From Parvularculaceae bacterium (GTDB lineage: Bacteria > Pseudomonadota > Alphaproteobacteria > Caulobacterales > Parvularculaceae), in contig JAJFFU010000079.1 of NCBI GenBank assembly GCA_021776465.1, forward strand, positions 1 through 36,493: a DNA stretch of 36,493 bases, read 5' to 3'. The notes under the pieces were generated by a model. The model ran no database searches and had not been told where the DNA came from. It worked only from the letters and a program-made list of their open reading frames with translations. Positions 1 through 8,829 of this stretch are shown here, one piece after another. Positions within the stretch are counted from its first letter, which is position 1. Each line of letters opens with the position of its first letter. The position numbers and the translations under genes were made by a program.

Positions 1-330
1 CTTTGTGTGATGGCCGGCATCTATGTTGGCTTTGCGCTGACCGGCCTTGAGGGCAAGGATTTTGTCAGTCGCGGCGATTATTCCGCCGTTCTCGTCGAGG
101 GTGTGCTTGCGCTTGGGTTTGTATTCGCCGGCCTTGCAGCGCTCGGCTCGCACCGGCCCTGGCTCCTCGGCGCGCTCATCTTTGCCCACGGGGCGACAGA
201 TTTCTTTCACCTCATCATTGACGGGTCAGTCGCGCCGGCCTGGTACGCTTTCGCCTGCGTCCTCTATGACGCGGTCGTCGGGGCCGCGGCCGTGCTGATG
301 CTGTCGGCGCAAACGTCGCAGAAACGCTGA
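1..330 (+). CDS. Small hydrophobic membrane protein, 5' end outside window
   Basis: The frame is open to the left edge, so the true start may lie upstream; GTG at 7 and ATG at 10 are the first visible starts. The visible 107 residues are mostly hydrophobic and look like three or four membrane segments (about 1-15, 26-47, 51-70 and 77-100), with a short basic tail ending QKR. Histidines and an aspartate (AHGATDFFH) sit in or next to the third segment. I do not recognise the family. The next gene, gabT, is on the same strand 64 bases downstream with its own strong ribosome site, so cotranscription is possible but not shown. Confidence 0.6.
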   Translation, partial: LCVMAGIYVGFALTGLEGKDFVSRGDYSAVLVEGVLALGFVFAGLAALGSHRPWLLGALIFAHGATDFFHLIIDGSVAPAWYAFACVLYDAVVGAAAVLMLSAQTSQKR

Positions 331-394
331 GGCCGTCAACCCTTCACTTTCGCGCTGATCATGCTAGAGCGGCTTCTCAGGTAAGGAGAGCCCG

Positions 395-1705
395 ATGGAC
401 CACGGCAAAAATGAATTCGCAACCAATGAGAGCCTGAAAGCGCGTCGCGACGAAGCGTGCCCGGCGGGCCTGCCGTCAAAGTCCGGGATATACGCCGCAC
501 GCGCCAAGGGCGCCGAGCTATGGGACGTCGAGGGCAAGCGCTATATCGACTTTATCGGCGGCATTGGCGTTTTGAATGTTGGCCATGCCCACCCCAAAGT
601 GGTCGAAGCGATCAAGGCTCAGGCTGACGATTTCATCCACACTGCCTTCGGCATCGCTCAGTACGAGGAATATGTAGAGGTATGTGAAACGCTCAACCGC
701 GTGGCGCCCGGCGACACGCCGAAGAAAACGGCGCTTTTCAATTCCGGCGCTGAAGCCGTTGAGAATTCCGTGAAGTTCGCGCGCCAGATTACCGGCCGGC
801 CCGGTGTTATTGCATTTGAAGGCGCCTTCCACGGCCGCACGTTGCTGGCGACGACCCTTACCGGGAAATCAAAACCCTACAAAGTCGGGTTTGGCCCTTA
901 CGTGCCGGCTATCTTTCACGCGCCTTACCCGGACGCTTATCACGGCGTTTCTGTTGAGGCATGCCTTTCCGGACTCGATCATGTTTTTAAGACAGCGATC
1001 AATGCTGACGAAGTTGCAGCGATGATCGTAGAACCGGTGCAGGGCGAGGGTGGGTTCAATCCGGCGCCACCGGACTTCCTGAAAGGCTTGCGTAAGAAAT
1101 GCGACGAGCACGGCATCATGCTGATCGCCGATGAAATTCAATCCGGCATGGGACGGACGGGCAAATATTTCGCATTTGAACGCGCCGGCGTCGAGCCAGA
1201 CTTCCTCTGCGTGGCAAAGTCTATCGCCGCCGGCCTTCCCTTGTCGGCGCTCACTGGCAAGGCCGACCTGATGGACAAAGTCCTCGCCGGATCTATGGGC
1301 TCGACATATGGCGGCAACCCAGTCGCTTGCGCCGCCGCACTCGCCGTGTTCCAGATCATCGAGGATGAAGGCCTGTTACAACGTGCGGAGGAGGTTGGCG
1401 CGCAGACCGAAAAACGCTGGACCGAATTACAAGCCAGTGTTGGCAAGAACATTATGGGCGATGTGCGACGGGTCGGCGCCATGTGCGCGGTAGAATTCGT
1501 CAAGGACGGCGACGCAAATAGTCCCAATGGCGACATCGCGGCAAAAATCCTGCTCGAAGCACGCGCACGCGGTTTGATCATGACGACAGCTGGCGCATAC
1601 GCCCAATGCCTGCGTTCGCTCGTGCCGCTCGTCGTGTCAGATGAATTGCTGAACGAAGGCCTCGACATTTTTGCCGATGCCACCGAAGCGGCGTTGAAGA
1701 CCTGA
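395..1705 (+). CDS. gabT: 4-aminobutyrate--2-oxoglutarate transaminase
   Basis: A PLP-dependent class III aminotransferase of 436 residues, the usual length. It transfers the amino group of GABA to 2-oxoglutarate, giving succinate semialdehyde and glutamate in the cytoplasm. The sequence follows E. coli GabT closely as I recall it: GGIGVLNVGHAHPKVVEAI near the N-terminus, AFHGRTLL, VEPVQGEGGF, LIADEIQSGMGRTG (the PLP-binding Asp region) and the Schiff-base lysine K275 in AKSIAAGLPL. A strong AAGGAGAG ribosome site lies just before the ATG. The stop is one base from the sdhE start, so the two are probably translationally coupled. Related omega-aminotransferases cannot be fully excluded, but the motif agreement favours GabT. 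Confidence 0.93.
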   Translation: MDHGKNEFATNESLKARRDEACPAGLPSKSGIYAARAKGAELWDVEGKRYIDFIGGIGVLNVGHAHPKVVEAIKAQADDFIHTAFGIAQYEEYVEVCETLNRVAPGDTPKKTALFNSGAEAVENSVKFARQITGRPGVIAFEGAFHGRTLLATTLTGKSKPYKVGFGPYVPAIFHAPYPDAYHGVSVEACLSGLDHVFKTAINADEVAAMIVEPVQGEGGFNPAPPDFLKGLRKKCDEHGIMLIADEIQSGMGRTGKYFAFERAGVEPDFLCVAKSIAAGLPLSALTGKADLMDKVLAGSMGSTYGGNPVACAAALAVFQIIEDEGLLQRAEEVGAQTEKRWTELQASVGKNIMGDVRRVGAMCAVEFVKDGDANSPNGDIAAKILLEARARGLIMTTAGAYAQCLRSLVPLVVSDELLNEGLDIFADATEAALKT

Positions 1706-1706
1706 C

Positions 1707-1961
1707 GTGGACGATCGTCGCAAAAAGCTACTCTACCGCGCGAACTATCGAGGGTTTAAAGAGGCCGACCTCCTGATCGGTGGGTTCGCGCGCGCCTATC
1801 TTGGCGAAATGAGCGAGATCGACCTGGACGAATTTGAAGCCCTGCTGAAGCTCAATGATCGCGATATATACGCCTGGGCGACGGGCAAAACAGAGCCGCC
1901 AGCCGATATCATAGGTCCTGTTTTTCAGAAATTACGCGCATTTGATCTGCAAAATAATTGA
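1707..1961 (+). CDS. sdhE: FAD assembly factor SdhE (succinate dehydrogenase assembly factor 2)
   Basis: An 84-residue protein of the SdhE/Sdh5 family, which promotes covalent attachment of FAD to SdhA. The diagnostic RGxxE motif is present (R15-G16-F-K-E19) near the N-terminus, followed by the acidic helix region (DLDEFEALL) and the conserved aromatic segment DIYAWATG. Start is GTG at 1707, one base after the gabT stop, which implies translational coupling. In alphaproteobacteria this gene commonly precedes mfd, as here. A strong intrinsic terminator follows at 2012-2044. Confidence 0.9.
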   Translation: MDDRRKKLLYRANYRGFKEADLLIGGFARAYLGEMSEIDLDEFEALLKLNDRDIYAWATGKTEPPADIIGPVFQKLRAFDLQNN

Positions 1962-2011
1962 ACCACGGATTGCTCAGCGGAAGCTGACCGCTTAAATCTC
2001 AATGCCGAGAA

Positions 2012-2044
2012 CGCGGACCCTCCAATCAGGGCTCCGCGCATTTT
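2012..2044 (+). terminator. Intrinsic terminator after sdhE
   Basis: CGCGGACCCT pairs with AGGG-C-TCCGCG across a 6-base loop (10 bp with one bulged C), followed by CATTTT. It ends five bases before the mfd ribosome site, so it can end the gabT-sdhE transcript or attenuate read-through into mfd. Confidence 0.7.
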
Positions 2045-2056
2045 GCGTTGAGGAAT

Positions 2057-5000
2057 ATGTCGAAAACCGAACCAGAAATGACGTCAGGCGTTGCGCAGAT
2101 CAACGCCGCAGCAGCATGGGCGATGGACGGCAAATTGCCCGTATACGGCGCGCCCGAGGGTGCCGACGCAATTTGTGTTGCAGACGCCGCACGCACGCGC
2201 GCCGATATTGTCGTTCATATCGCGCGGGATGGCGCACGCGCCGCGGCGATGGTTCAGGCCCTTGGGTTTTTCGCGCCGGACATACCGGTCGTCGAGTATC
2301 CGGCTTGGGACTGCCTTCCCTATGACCGGGTTTCACCATCTAACGCAGTATCAGCCCGCCGGATGGCTGCGTTGTCTCTGGTCGCAGCGCACAGGGGAAA
2401 AGGCGCGCTGATTGTCGTCACGTCGGTCAACGCAGCGATCCAGCGAACACCGCCCAGCGATGTCGTGACTGCAGCCTCGATGTCGTTGGCGCCGGGCGCG
2501 ACTGTCAAGATGGACGATCTGATCCATTATCTAAGCGCGAACGGATATGCCCGCTCGTCAACTGTACGCGAACGCGGCGAATTTGCCGTGCGCGGCGGCC
2601 TTGTCGATATTTTCCCGCCGGGCGCCGACGAGCCGGTGCGGCTGGATTTCTTCGGCGATCATCTGGAAACGGTGCGCAGCTTTGACGCGGAATCCCAGCG
2701 AACGACGAAACAGCTTTCGCGATTCGATTTAAATGCGGCGTCGGAAATTCTCCTCAATGAAGATACGATTACCCGGTTCCGGTCCGGTTTCGTCAAAGCA
2801 TTTGGCGCCGCCGGCGACGATCCGCTCTATGAGGCGATCAGCGCCGGGCGCATGCATGCCGGCGCCGAGCACTGGCTACCGATATTTTATGAGCGGACGG
2901 AAACGTTGTTCGATTTTATCGGCGACGGTTTGGTCTTTCTGGATCACCTTGCGGACGAGGCGGCGACAGAGCGTTTGAACGCCGTCGTTGACCATTTTAA
3001 CGCGCGTGCAGAAGATGCAGAAATGCGTCGACCAAAAAATTCCGAATTTTCGGCGCCGGCATATCGTCCGCTCGAACCGGCTGCGCTATATTTAGTCAAC
3101 GACGATTGGAAGGAACACCTGACGGCGGCGAATCTGCGCCCGTTGTCACCCTTCGCGCCGCATCCGAATGAGCGTTGTTTTAATTTTAGCGCCAAAATCG
3201 GCCGAAACTTCGCCGCGGAGCGCGCTGGCGACAAAATCAATGTATTTGACGCCGCAGTTGCGCATATCAATGACAATGCAGACCGCAAGACGGTAATTGC
3301 CTGCTGGACAGCCGGGTCTGCGGACCGGCTGCGTACCGTGCTTGCCGATCACAACGCCGGCGAAATTGTTCATGCGAAGAGTTTCAAAACGTTAGGCGCC
3401 GGCGTTTCAACCGCCATCCTTGGACTTGAGCAAGGCTTTGAAACGGCTGATACGGTCTTTCTATCTGAGCAGGATATTCTCGGCGACCGGCTTGTGCGCA
3501 GGACACGGCGGAAGCGCGCTGATAATTTTCTCACCGAAGCGTCCGGCCTTTCGATCGGTGACCTCGTTGTGCATGTGGACCATGGCATTGCCCGATATGA
3601 CGGATTGAAAACGCTTGAGGTGCAAGGCGCGCCGCACGATTGCCTTCATCTTGCCTATCACGGCGGCGATAAGCTTTTCCTGCCTGTAGAGAACATCGAT
3701 CTATTGTCGCGGTTCGGCCCGGAGGGCGCCAATCAAAACCTCGATAAACTTGGCGGTGCAGCGTGGCAGGGCAGAAAAGCGAAAATGCGGGCGCGCATCA
3801 AAATGCTCGCTGGCGAACTCATCAAGATCGCGGCTCAGCGCGCCATGCAACGCGCCGATGCATTAGCGCCCATGGACGGCCTTTACGACGAGTTTTGCGC
3901 GCGCTTTCCGTTTGCTGAAACGGACGATCAGGAAAACGCCATCGCCGACGTCATCGAGGATCTGGCGAAAGGCCAGCCGATGGACCGGCTAATCTGCGGC
4001 GATGTTGGCTTCGGCAAAACAGAGGTCGCGCTTCGCGCCGCTTTCGTTGTCGCTATGACCGGACGTCAGGTTGCCATCGTGGCGCCAACGACATTGTTAG
4101 TGCGCCAGCACTACAAGAATTTTTCCGAGCGCTTTAAAGGCTTCCCGGTCAAGGTGCGTCAGTTGTCTCGCATGGTGTCCACGAAAGATGCGCAACTGGT
4201 CCGCGATGGCGTCGGCGCCGGCGATATAGACATTGTTATTGGCACCCATGCGCTGCTTGCGAAGACAATTAAATTTCGCGATCTAGGACTTCTTGTTGTC
4301 GATGAAGAACAGCATTTTGGCGTGAAACATAAAGAACGCCTAAAGGAATATCGCGGCGATACCCACGTCCTGACACTCACGGCGACACCTATTCCGCGAA
4401 CGTTGCAGCTTGCGATGTCGGGCATTCGCGATCTATCGCTCATTGCGACGCCGCCTATCGACCGACTGGCCGTGCGCACGACGGTCGGGCCGTTTGACCC
4501 TATTGTGGCGCGTGAAACGCTTCTGCGGGAACATTATCGCGGTGGCCAGAGTTTTTATGTTGCGCCGCGGATTAAGGACCTGACCGGGATTGCTGAGTTT
4601 CTCCGGGATGAATTGCCCGAGCTTAAATTCAAGATCGCACACGGCCAGATGAGCCCCAGCGAACTTGAAGACATCATGACGGCCTATTACGAAGGCAAAT
4701 TCGACGTCCTTGTTTCCACAACGATTATTGAATCCGGTCTTGATATCCCGACCGCCAATACAATGCTGATCCATCATGCCGATATGTTCGGCCTCTCACA
4801 ACTTTACCAATTGCGCGGGCGGGTAGGGCGCTCGAAACAACGCGCATACGCTTATCTGACAACCAGCCCGCGTAAAAAATTGACCGAAGGCGCGGAGCGC
4901 CGCCTCAAAGTAATGCAATCTCTTGATACGTTGGGCGCTGGATTTACGTTGGCAAGCCACGATCTCGACATTCGCGGCGCCGGCAATCTGTTGGGCGAGG

Positions 5001-5560
5001 AACAGTCCGGCAATGTCAAGGAAGTCGGGGTCGAGCTTTATCAGCACATGCTGGAAGAGGCGGTCGCAGAATTGCGCGAAGGTGGCGCCGCCAGTGACGA
5101 CGCCTGGTCGCCGCAGATCAATATCGGAACGTCGGTTTTGATTCCGGACACTTATGTCGCCGACCTTGACGTTCGCATGGCGCTCTATCGCCGCCTTGGC
5201 GATGTCACGTCCGAACCGGAAGTCGATACGTTTGCCGCAGAACTTGTTGACCGATTTGGGCCAATGCCGACAGAGGTCGACCATCTTCTGGAAATCGTCA
5301 TGATCAAGACAATTTGCCGCCGCGCCGGCATTGCGAAAATCGACGCCGGTCCAAAAGGCGCGGTGGTCAGCTTCCGCCATAATCAATTCGTAAACCCGGC
5401 CGGTCTGGTGGAATTCATTTCATCATCGCCATACGACATGAAAGTCAGACCCGATCAAAAAGTTGTATTTCGGCAGGACTGGCCCGGCGACACAATGCGT
5501 TTAAAGGGCGCCCGCCGCGCGGCAAATATTATTGCGGAGATTGCTGCCGAGGCTGTTTAG
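2057..5560 (+). CDS. mfd: Transcription-repair coupling factor Mfd
   Basis: An ATP-dependent translocase that displaces stalled RNA polymerase and recruits UvrA, 1167 residues from the ATG at 2057, which follows TGAGGAA; a TTG nine bases upstream is the alternative. Domains in order: UvrB-like N-terminal module (to about 350), RNA polymerase interaction domain near 495-560 (GDLVVHVDHGIARYDGL), RecG-like helicase with Walker A GDVGFGKT (648-655), DEEQ box (749-752), motif III TLTATPIPRT and motif VI QLRGRVGRS, then the C-terminal TRCF domain. Length and motifs are normal. The 3' end overlaps the convergent downstream gene by 32 bases. Confidence 0.97.
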   Translation: MSKTEPEMTSGVAQINAAAAWAMDGKLPVYGAPEGADAICVADAARTRADIVVHIARDGARAAAMVQALGFFAPDIPVVEYPAWDCLPYDRVSPSNAVSARRMAALSLVAAHRGKGALIVVTSVNAAIQRTPPSDVVTAASMSLAPGATVKMDDLIHYLSANGYARSSTVRERGEFAVRGGLVDIFPPGADEPVRLDFFGDHLETVRSFDAESQRTTKQLSRFDLNAASEILLNEDTITRFRSGFVKAFGAAGDDPLYEAISAGRMHAGAEHWLPIFYERTETLFDFIGDGLVFLDHLADEAATERLNAVVDHFNARAEDAEMRRPKNSEFSAPAYRPLEPAALYLVNDDWKEHLTAANLRPLSPFAPHPNERCFNFSAKIGRNFAAERAGDKINVFDAAVAHINDNADRKTVIACWTAGSADRLRTVLADHNAGEIVHAKSFKTLGAGVSTAILGLEQGFETADTVFLSEQDILGDRLVRRTRRKRADNFLTEASGLSIGDLVVHVDHGIARYDGLKTLEVQGAPHDCLHLAYHGGDKLFLPVENIDLLSRFGPEGANQNLDKLGGAAWQGRKAKMRARIKMLAGELIKIAAQRAMQRADALAPMDGLYDEFCARFPFAETDDQENAIADVIEDLAKGQPMDRLICGDVGFGKTEVALRAAFVVAMTGRQVAIVAPTTLLVRQHYKNFSERFKGFPVKVRQLSRMVSTKDAQLVRDGVGAGDIDIVIGTHALLAKTIKFRDLGLLVVDEEQHFGVKHKERLKEYRGDTHVLTLTATPIPRTLQLAMSGIRDLSLIATPPIDRLAVRTTVGPFDPIVARETLLREHYRGGQSFYVAPRIKDLTGIAEFLRDELPELKFKIAHGQMSPSELEDIMTAYYEGKFDVLVSTTIIESGLDIPTANTMLIHHADMFGLSQLYQLRGRVGRSKQRAYAYLTTSPRKKLTEGAERRLKVMQSLDTLGAGFTLASHDLDIRGAGNLLGEEQSGNVKEVGVELYQHMLEEAVAELREGGAASDDAWSPQINIGTSVLIPDTYVADLDVRMALYRRLGDVTSEPEVDTFAAELVDRFGPMPTEVDHLLEIVMIKTICRRAGIAKIDAGPKGAVVSFRHNQFVNPAGLVEFISSSPYDMKVRPDQKVVFRQDWPGDTMRLKGARRAANIIAEIAAEAV

Positions 5561-6878
5561 GCTTTTCAGTCCCGGGCAGTTTACGTATTCCGGCTGCAAT
5601 GGTTTCACTGATAGCCGCGCCTTGTTTATGCGTGGCAACGCCGACATCGATTTTTAACGATTGCGGCGCGCCGTCATTGTTGCGGCGAAACGCGGTGTTT
5701 GAGAGGACGCCATCAATCCTCAGCGCAATGTGATTGGCGTCAACTGGCGTTGTCGCCGGGCAAATCACGGCGAATAAACCTGGCGCGATGCGCGCAACCA
5801 TATCTTCCGCGCGCGTGATACGCCCGAGCAACCGCGCACCTTGACGCAAGGCGCGTCGATCGTTTTCCCGCCGTCCTTTGCTGTCATCACAGAGGCGCGT
5901 CAGGATAACGCTCAGGGGGCGGCCGGTTTGATCGGCTCGTGCGGCGATGCGCGCGCCATGTTGACCGAGAAATGTCGGCGTAAAAACACCTGATGCGACG
6001 TCGCGAACGCCTTCACCGGAACACGCGCGCAAGAATCCGCGCATCGCATGCGTTAATCGTGCACGCCGCGCAATCAACGTGGCTCGCTGGCCAAGCGTTT
6101 CAGAAATATGAGCGCGCAATACGAACTCGCCGCCGCCGCCACGTCTCGACGCCGTCGCTAAATCATTGACGTTTTCACCGATATGCAAGAGCGCTGTTCG
6201 TCCAAGTTTCGGATGTCGGCGCAGCGCCCGCGTCAAGGCAGGAATTGCACCGTCTTCTTTTGTCGGCAGAAATATCGCAAGGTCAAATGGTTGATGGTCA
6301 AGGGCGCGCATGGCCTGTCCGGCGGTTAAGACACATGCGCAAAAATCTGCGACATTGCCGATCGCATTGATTGCATCAATCGCAGCCGGGCCGGGCGCAC
6401 CAACAATCAGGACACGCGGCGGCGAGGCATCAGTTGCGATCACAGGAAAATCGACGGAGCGATTGATCGCGGCCAATGATTTTAGCCGTTCGCCAGCTTC
6501 CTCCGCGATATTGCGCAATCTTATGGTCTCGCGCATTCGGCGGCCCACATGATCGACCGCATCCGCCGCCGGCGTCACTTCACCAAATCGGCGCAATGGC
6601 GCGAATTCATGCATTTCCGGTTTTGGATCAACAACAAATAAAAGAGCTGAGTCTGGTGACTTTCGTCTGATAGCGTCAGCAAGTGACGACGCCCGGCGCG
6701 ACGTAATTTGCACGCCCCGTAAGTCGACCAAACCAAGGTCTGCTTGATCAGCGTCCGTAGACCCGAAAATCTGGTATCCCGCTTTGGCGCAAATTTCGGT
6801 TAACGCCTGATCCGGCGCCGCGCCCACAGTTACACATGCGATGCGCGCGCGGGCGCGCTGATCTGTTAATTTCGTCAT
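5529..6878 (-). CDS. PleD-like protein with degenerate receiver and GGDEF domains
   Basis: 449 residues with the layout receiver-like (about 10-120), second receiver-like (about 153-270) and GGDEF-like (about 273-436). The last part has a cyclase-type opening (RDVASGVFTPTFLGQHG, 292-308) and a strand-turn-strand region (AEDMVARIAPGLFAVICP) where a catalytic GGDEF would sit, but the site reads APGLF (365-369). The second receiver has FLPTKEDG where a phosphoacceptor Asp is expected. It therefore probably neither makes c-di-GMP nor is phosphorylated, and may act as a scaffold or sensor. No signal peptide; cytoplasmic. It lies 57 bases after the TPR-VanY gene on the same strand, likely one transcript, and overlaps mfd tail-to-tail by 32 bases. 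The fold assignment is inference from motif order. Confidence 0.6.
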   Translation of the reverse strand: MTKLTDQRARARIACVTVGAAPDQALTEICAKAGYQIFGSTDADQADLGLVDLRGVQITSRRASSLADAIRRKSPDSALLFVVDPKPEMHEFAPLRRFGEVTPAADAVDHVGRRMRETIRLRNIAEEAGERLKSLAAINRSVDFPVIATDASPPRVLIVGAPGPAAIDAINAIGNVADFCACVLTAGQAMRALDHQPFDLAIFLPTKEDGAIPALTRALRRHPKLGRTALLHIGENVNDLATASRRGGGGEFVLRAHISETLGQRATLIARRARLTHAMRGFLRACSGEGVRDVASGVFTPTFLGQHGARIAARADQTGRPLSVILTRLCDDSKGRRENDRRALRQGARLLGRITRAEDMVARIAPGLFAVICPATTPVDANHIALRIDGVLSNTAFRRNNDGAPQSLKIDVGVATHKQGAAISETIAAGIRKLPGTEKPKQPRQQSPQ

Positions 6879-6935
6879 GGTCGGTCCGGTTGGCGCAGCT
6901 CGCGTCGGTTAAGCTACGGATCGCCCCGCAGCTTA

Positions 6936-8672
6936 CTACCAATCATTCAAGATGCGGGCCGCACCGGACTGTTCCCGCACAGGTTGCGTAGCTGAAACTT
7001 CAGCGAGCTTCGTCTGCGCGCCATCAAGGCAGATGTCGTGCTCGCCAGCCGTAGGGAATACCCCGCTTGCAGCACGTTCCTGAAAGCACGGAAGGGCCGC
7101 AAGAAACTCCTGAGGACGGTTATAGGGACCGGCCTCGCGGTAGAGTTGCGCAGTTTGAATGCCGACATAACGCCAGTGCCATGGCTCGTAACTGTCCTTT
7201 CCCGGGAGATAGTCATTGCCGGGAGGATAGGAGAGAATAAACCCAAATCGAAAGGCGTTTTCTTCAAAACACTGAAAGGCCCGGTCGCTTTGGCGCATGA
7301 ACCGGCTGTCAACGTTTATGTCGGCGGCCAGCCCGGTTTGATGTTCAGAAACGCCGGGCGGCGTTACCGTCCCGCGCGCGCCATTTCGGTCATGAAGGAC
7401 AGCTTGCGTGCGATAGGAGCGATAGCCAGACCGGAGCGAAATTGCATCGTCGGATTCCGAACGGCACAGGGATATCAGTTGAGCGAGGCGGGCGGGCAAG
7501 TTCTCCTCGCGGGCATCGCTGTCCCGATCTGCCGCAAGGCGAAGTTTCATTTCGTCGATATTCGGGACTTTTGCTGTCGGTACAAAAAATTCCGCCGCAG
7601 ACACGAGATCCCTCGGTGCGTAGGATGCGTCCAGCGGAAAGTGTTGAGACACCGGGCGGTTTATATTTTCGCGCCTGTCGATGTTCCGATTTACAGAGTA
7701 TCGTTGTTCACCGAACGCATCGCGAAATAGTCGGCGCATATGTTCATATAACGCCTGCGCTTCGGTAAACCGTTCCTGCTTCTCATAAACGCCGGCAAGC
7801 AGTTTGATATAGAGACTGAGATCCGGGCTATTGGCGCCTTTTGAACGTTCCTGCGCGTGAAACGCTTCGAGATAGAGAGCCTCTGCGTCATGCAGTCTGC
7901 CCATCTTTGTATAGAGCGGGCCAAGCATCAGCGTCAGTTGCACTGTGTCTTGATGATCAACGCCGCGAATACGTTTGCGCGCTTGATAAGCCGTTGCGAG
8001 CAGCCCCGCCGCGGCGTACTCTTCGCCCTCTCGCATTCCGTAAAAGCCGCCAAGATCGGCAAGCTGCGTTGCGCTCGCTAATGTATGTTCCGGCGTCGCG
8101 CCCGTGAGCGTGCGCGGTTCGGCGTGATTAACGACGCGCAAAAATGCATCAGCTGCCCCAACAAGTTTATCTGCGTGAAGTTTCGCCGTTGCATCTACAT
8201 CTGTGTCCTCCGGAATCGCAGCTGCGTCGCCCGCAAGATCAAGGAACGTCGTATAAATCGCTGTCGCTCGTTCAAGGTCGCCATTAAGCAGATAGGCGCG
8301 GGCAAGCCGGTCTTCGAACTCTATACGCTCTATCGTCGGCAAGCTTTGACCCCATTTGGCCGTCAACGCTTCCTTCAAAAGATCAGCCGCGCGCTGATAG
8401 TCACGCCGCGCTGTTTGCGTTTCGGCAACCGCCGCCTTCAAGGGGGCCAGCTGATCACCGGTGGCGCCGGCCTTCAAAGATAGCGCAATCGCCCGTTCGC
8501 CGTGCTTGGCGGCGCGGCGCGGCGCGCCAAGGTCAACAAGTGTATGAAATCGGTCTGTAGCGGCGCGTGCATTTGTTCGCACGGCGACGTCAAAATACGT
8601 CGCGTACAATACCGCGAGCAGCACGAATGCGCCCGCAAACATCACCGGTGAGCGCAACCTGATTGCGGGCAC
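6936..8672 (-). CDS. Membrane-anchored TPR protein with C-terminal VanY-type D,D/L,D-carboxypeptidase domain
   Basis: 578 residues. An N-terminal hydrophobic segment (about 9-27) is a signal anchor, so the rest should be periplasmic. Residues about 45-320 are helical repeats of TPR type, including kinesin-light-chain-like ones (ALYLEAF, GVYEKQERFTEAQALYEHM). The C-terminal peptidase M15/VanY domain keeps all zinc and catalytic motifs: SGYRSYRTQ (415-423), SEHQTGLAAD with H444 and D451, and EPWHWRYVG with E496 and H499. It should trim peptidoglycan stem peptides. Start is GTG at 8672, preceded by GGAGGGG at good spacing; an ATG four bases further upstream is out of frame. Four cysteines occur in the C-terminal half. 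It probably heads a transcript with the degenerate PleD-like gene. Confidence 0.8.
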   Translation of the reverse strand: MPAIRLRSPVMFAGAFVLLAVLYATYFDVAVRTNARAATDRFHTLVDLGAPRRAAKHGERAIALSLKAGATGDQLAPLKAAVAETQTARRDYQRAADLLKEALTAKWGQSLPTIERIEFEDRLARAYLLNGDLERATAIYTTFLDLAGDAAAIPEDTDVDATAKLHADKLVGAADAFLRVVNHAEPRTLTGATPEHTLASATQLADLGGFYGMREGEEYAAAGLLATAYQARKRIRGVDHQDTVQLTLMLGPLYTKMGRLHDAEALYLEAFHAQERSKGANSPDLSLYIKLLAGVYEKQERFTEAQALYEHMRRLFRDAFGEQRYSVNRNIDRRENINRPVSQHFPLDASYAPRDLVSAAEFFVPTAKVPNIDEMKLRLAADRDSDAREENLPARLAQLISLCRSESDDAISLRSGYRSYRTQAVLHDRNGARGTVTPPGVSEHQTGLAADINVDSRFMRQSDRAFQCFEENAFRFGFILSYPPGNDYLPGKDSYEPWHWRYVGIQTAQLYREAGPYNRPQEFLAALPCFQERAASGVFPTAGEHDICLDGAQTKLAEVSATQPVREQSGAARILNDW

Positions 8673-8698
8673 TCATCCCCTCCAAAAGTCCAGACCCC

Positions 8699-8726
8699 AA
8701 ATAAGGTGTTACCGTATCACTCACAA
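8699..8726 (-). promoter_or_regulatory. Possible promoter of the TPR-VanY gene
   Basis: On the minus strand TTGTGA (8726-8721) and TTATTT (8704-8699) are separated by 16 bases and lie about 27 bases upstream of the GTG start. This is a plausible sigma-70-like pair, seen by eye only. Confidence 0.3.
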
Positions 8727-8756
8727 AAGCCGGAGGCGAGCCTTGACGGGAGAAAA

Positions 8757-8812
8757 ACCGGGCGACGGTGGCTTTTTGCCCTGCCTGGCAGTAAGGGCGC
8801 AGGAAAGCCCTT
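8757..8812 (+). promoter_or_regulatory. Possible structured leader of the histidine phosphatase gene
   Basis: A short hairpin ACCG-GGCGA-CGGT followed by GGC and five T is terminator-like. Then come three complementary segments: GCCCT (8778-8782), AAGGGC (8793-8798) and GCCCTT (8807-8812). The middle one can pair with either flank, giving two mutually exclusive stems. The last stem ends five bases before the ribosome site. Function is inference. Confidence 0.3.
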
Positions 8813-8829
8813 GAAATGGAGAGAAAATT

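Noticed and set aside
6911-6934. Hairpin AAGCT-A-CGG / CCG-C-AGCTT between the VanY and PleD-like genes
   Set aside because: It has an internal mismatch and no T-tract; too weak to call a terminator between two cotranscribed genes.
7038-7730. A 230-residue plus-strand frame
   Set aside because: It is antisense to the TPR-VanY gene, which has full catalytic motifs; the frame has no recognisable domain.
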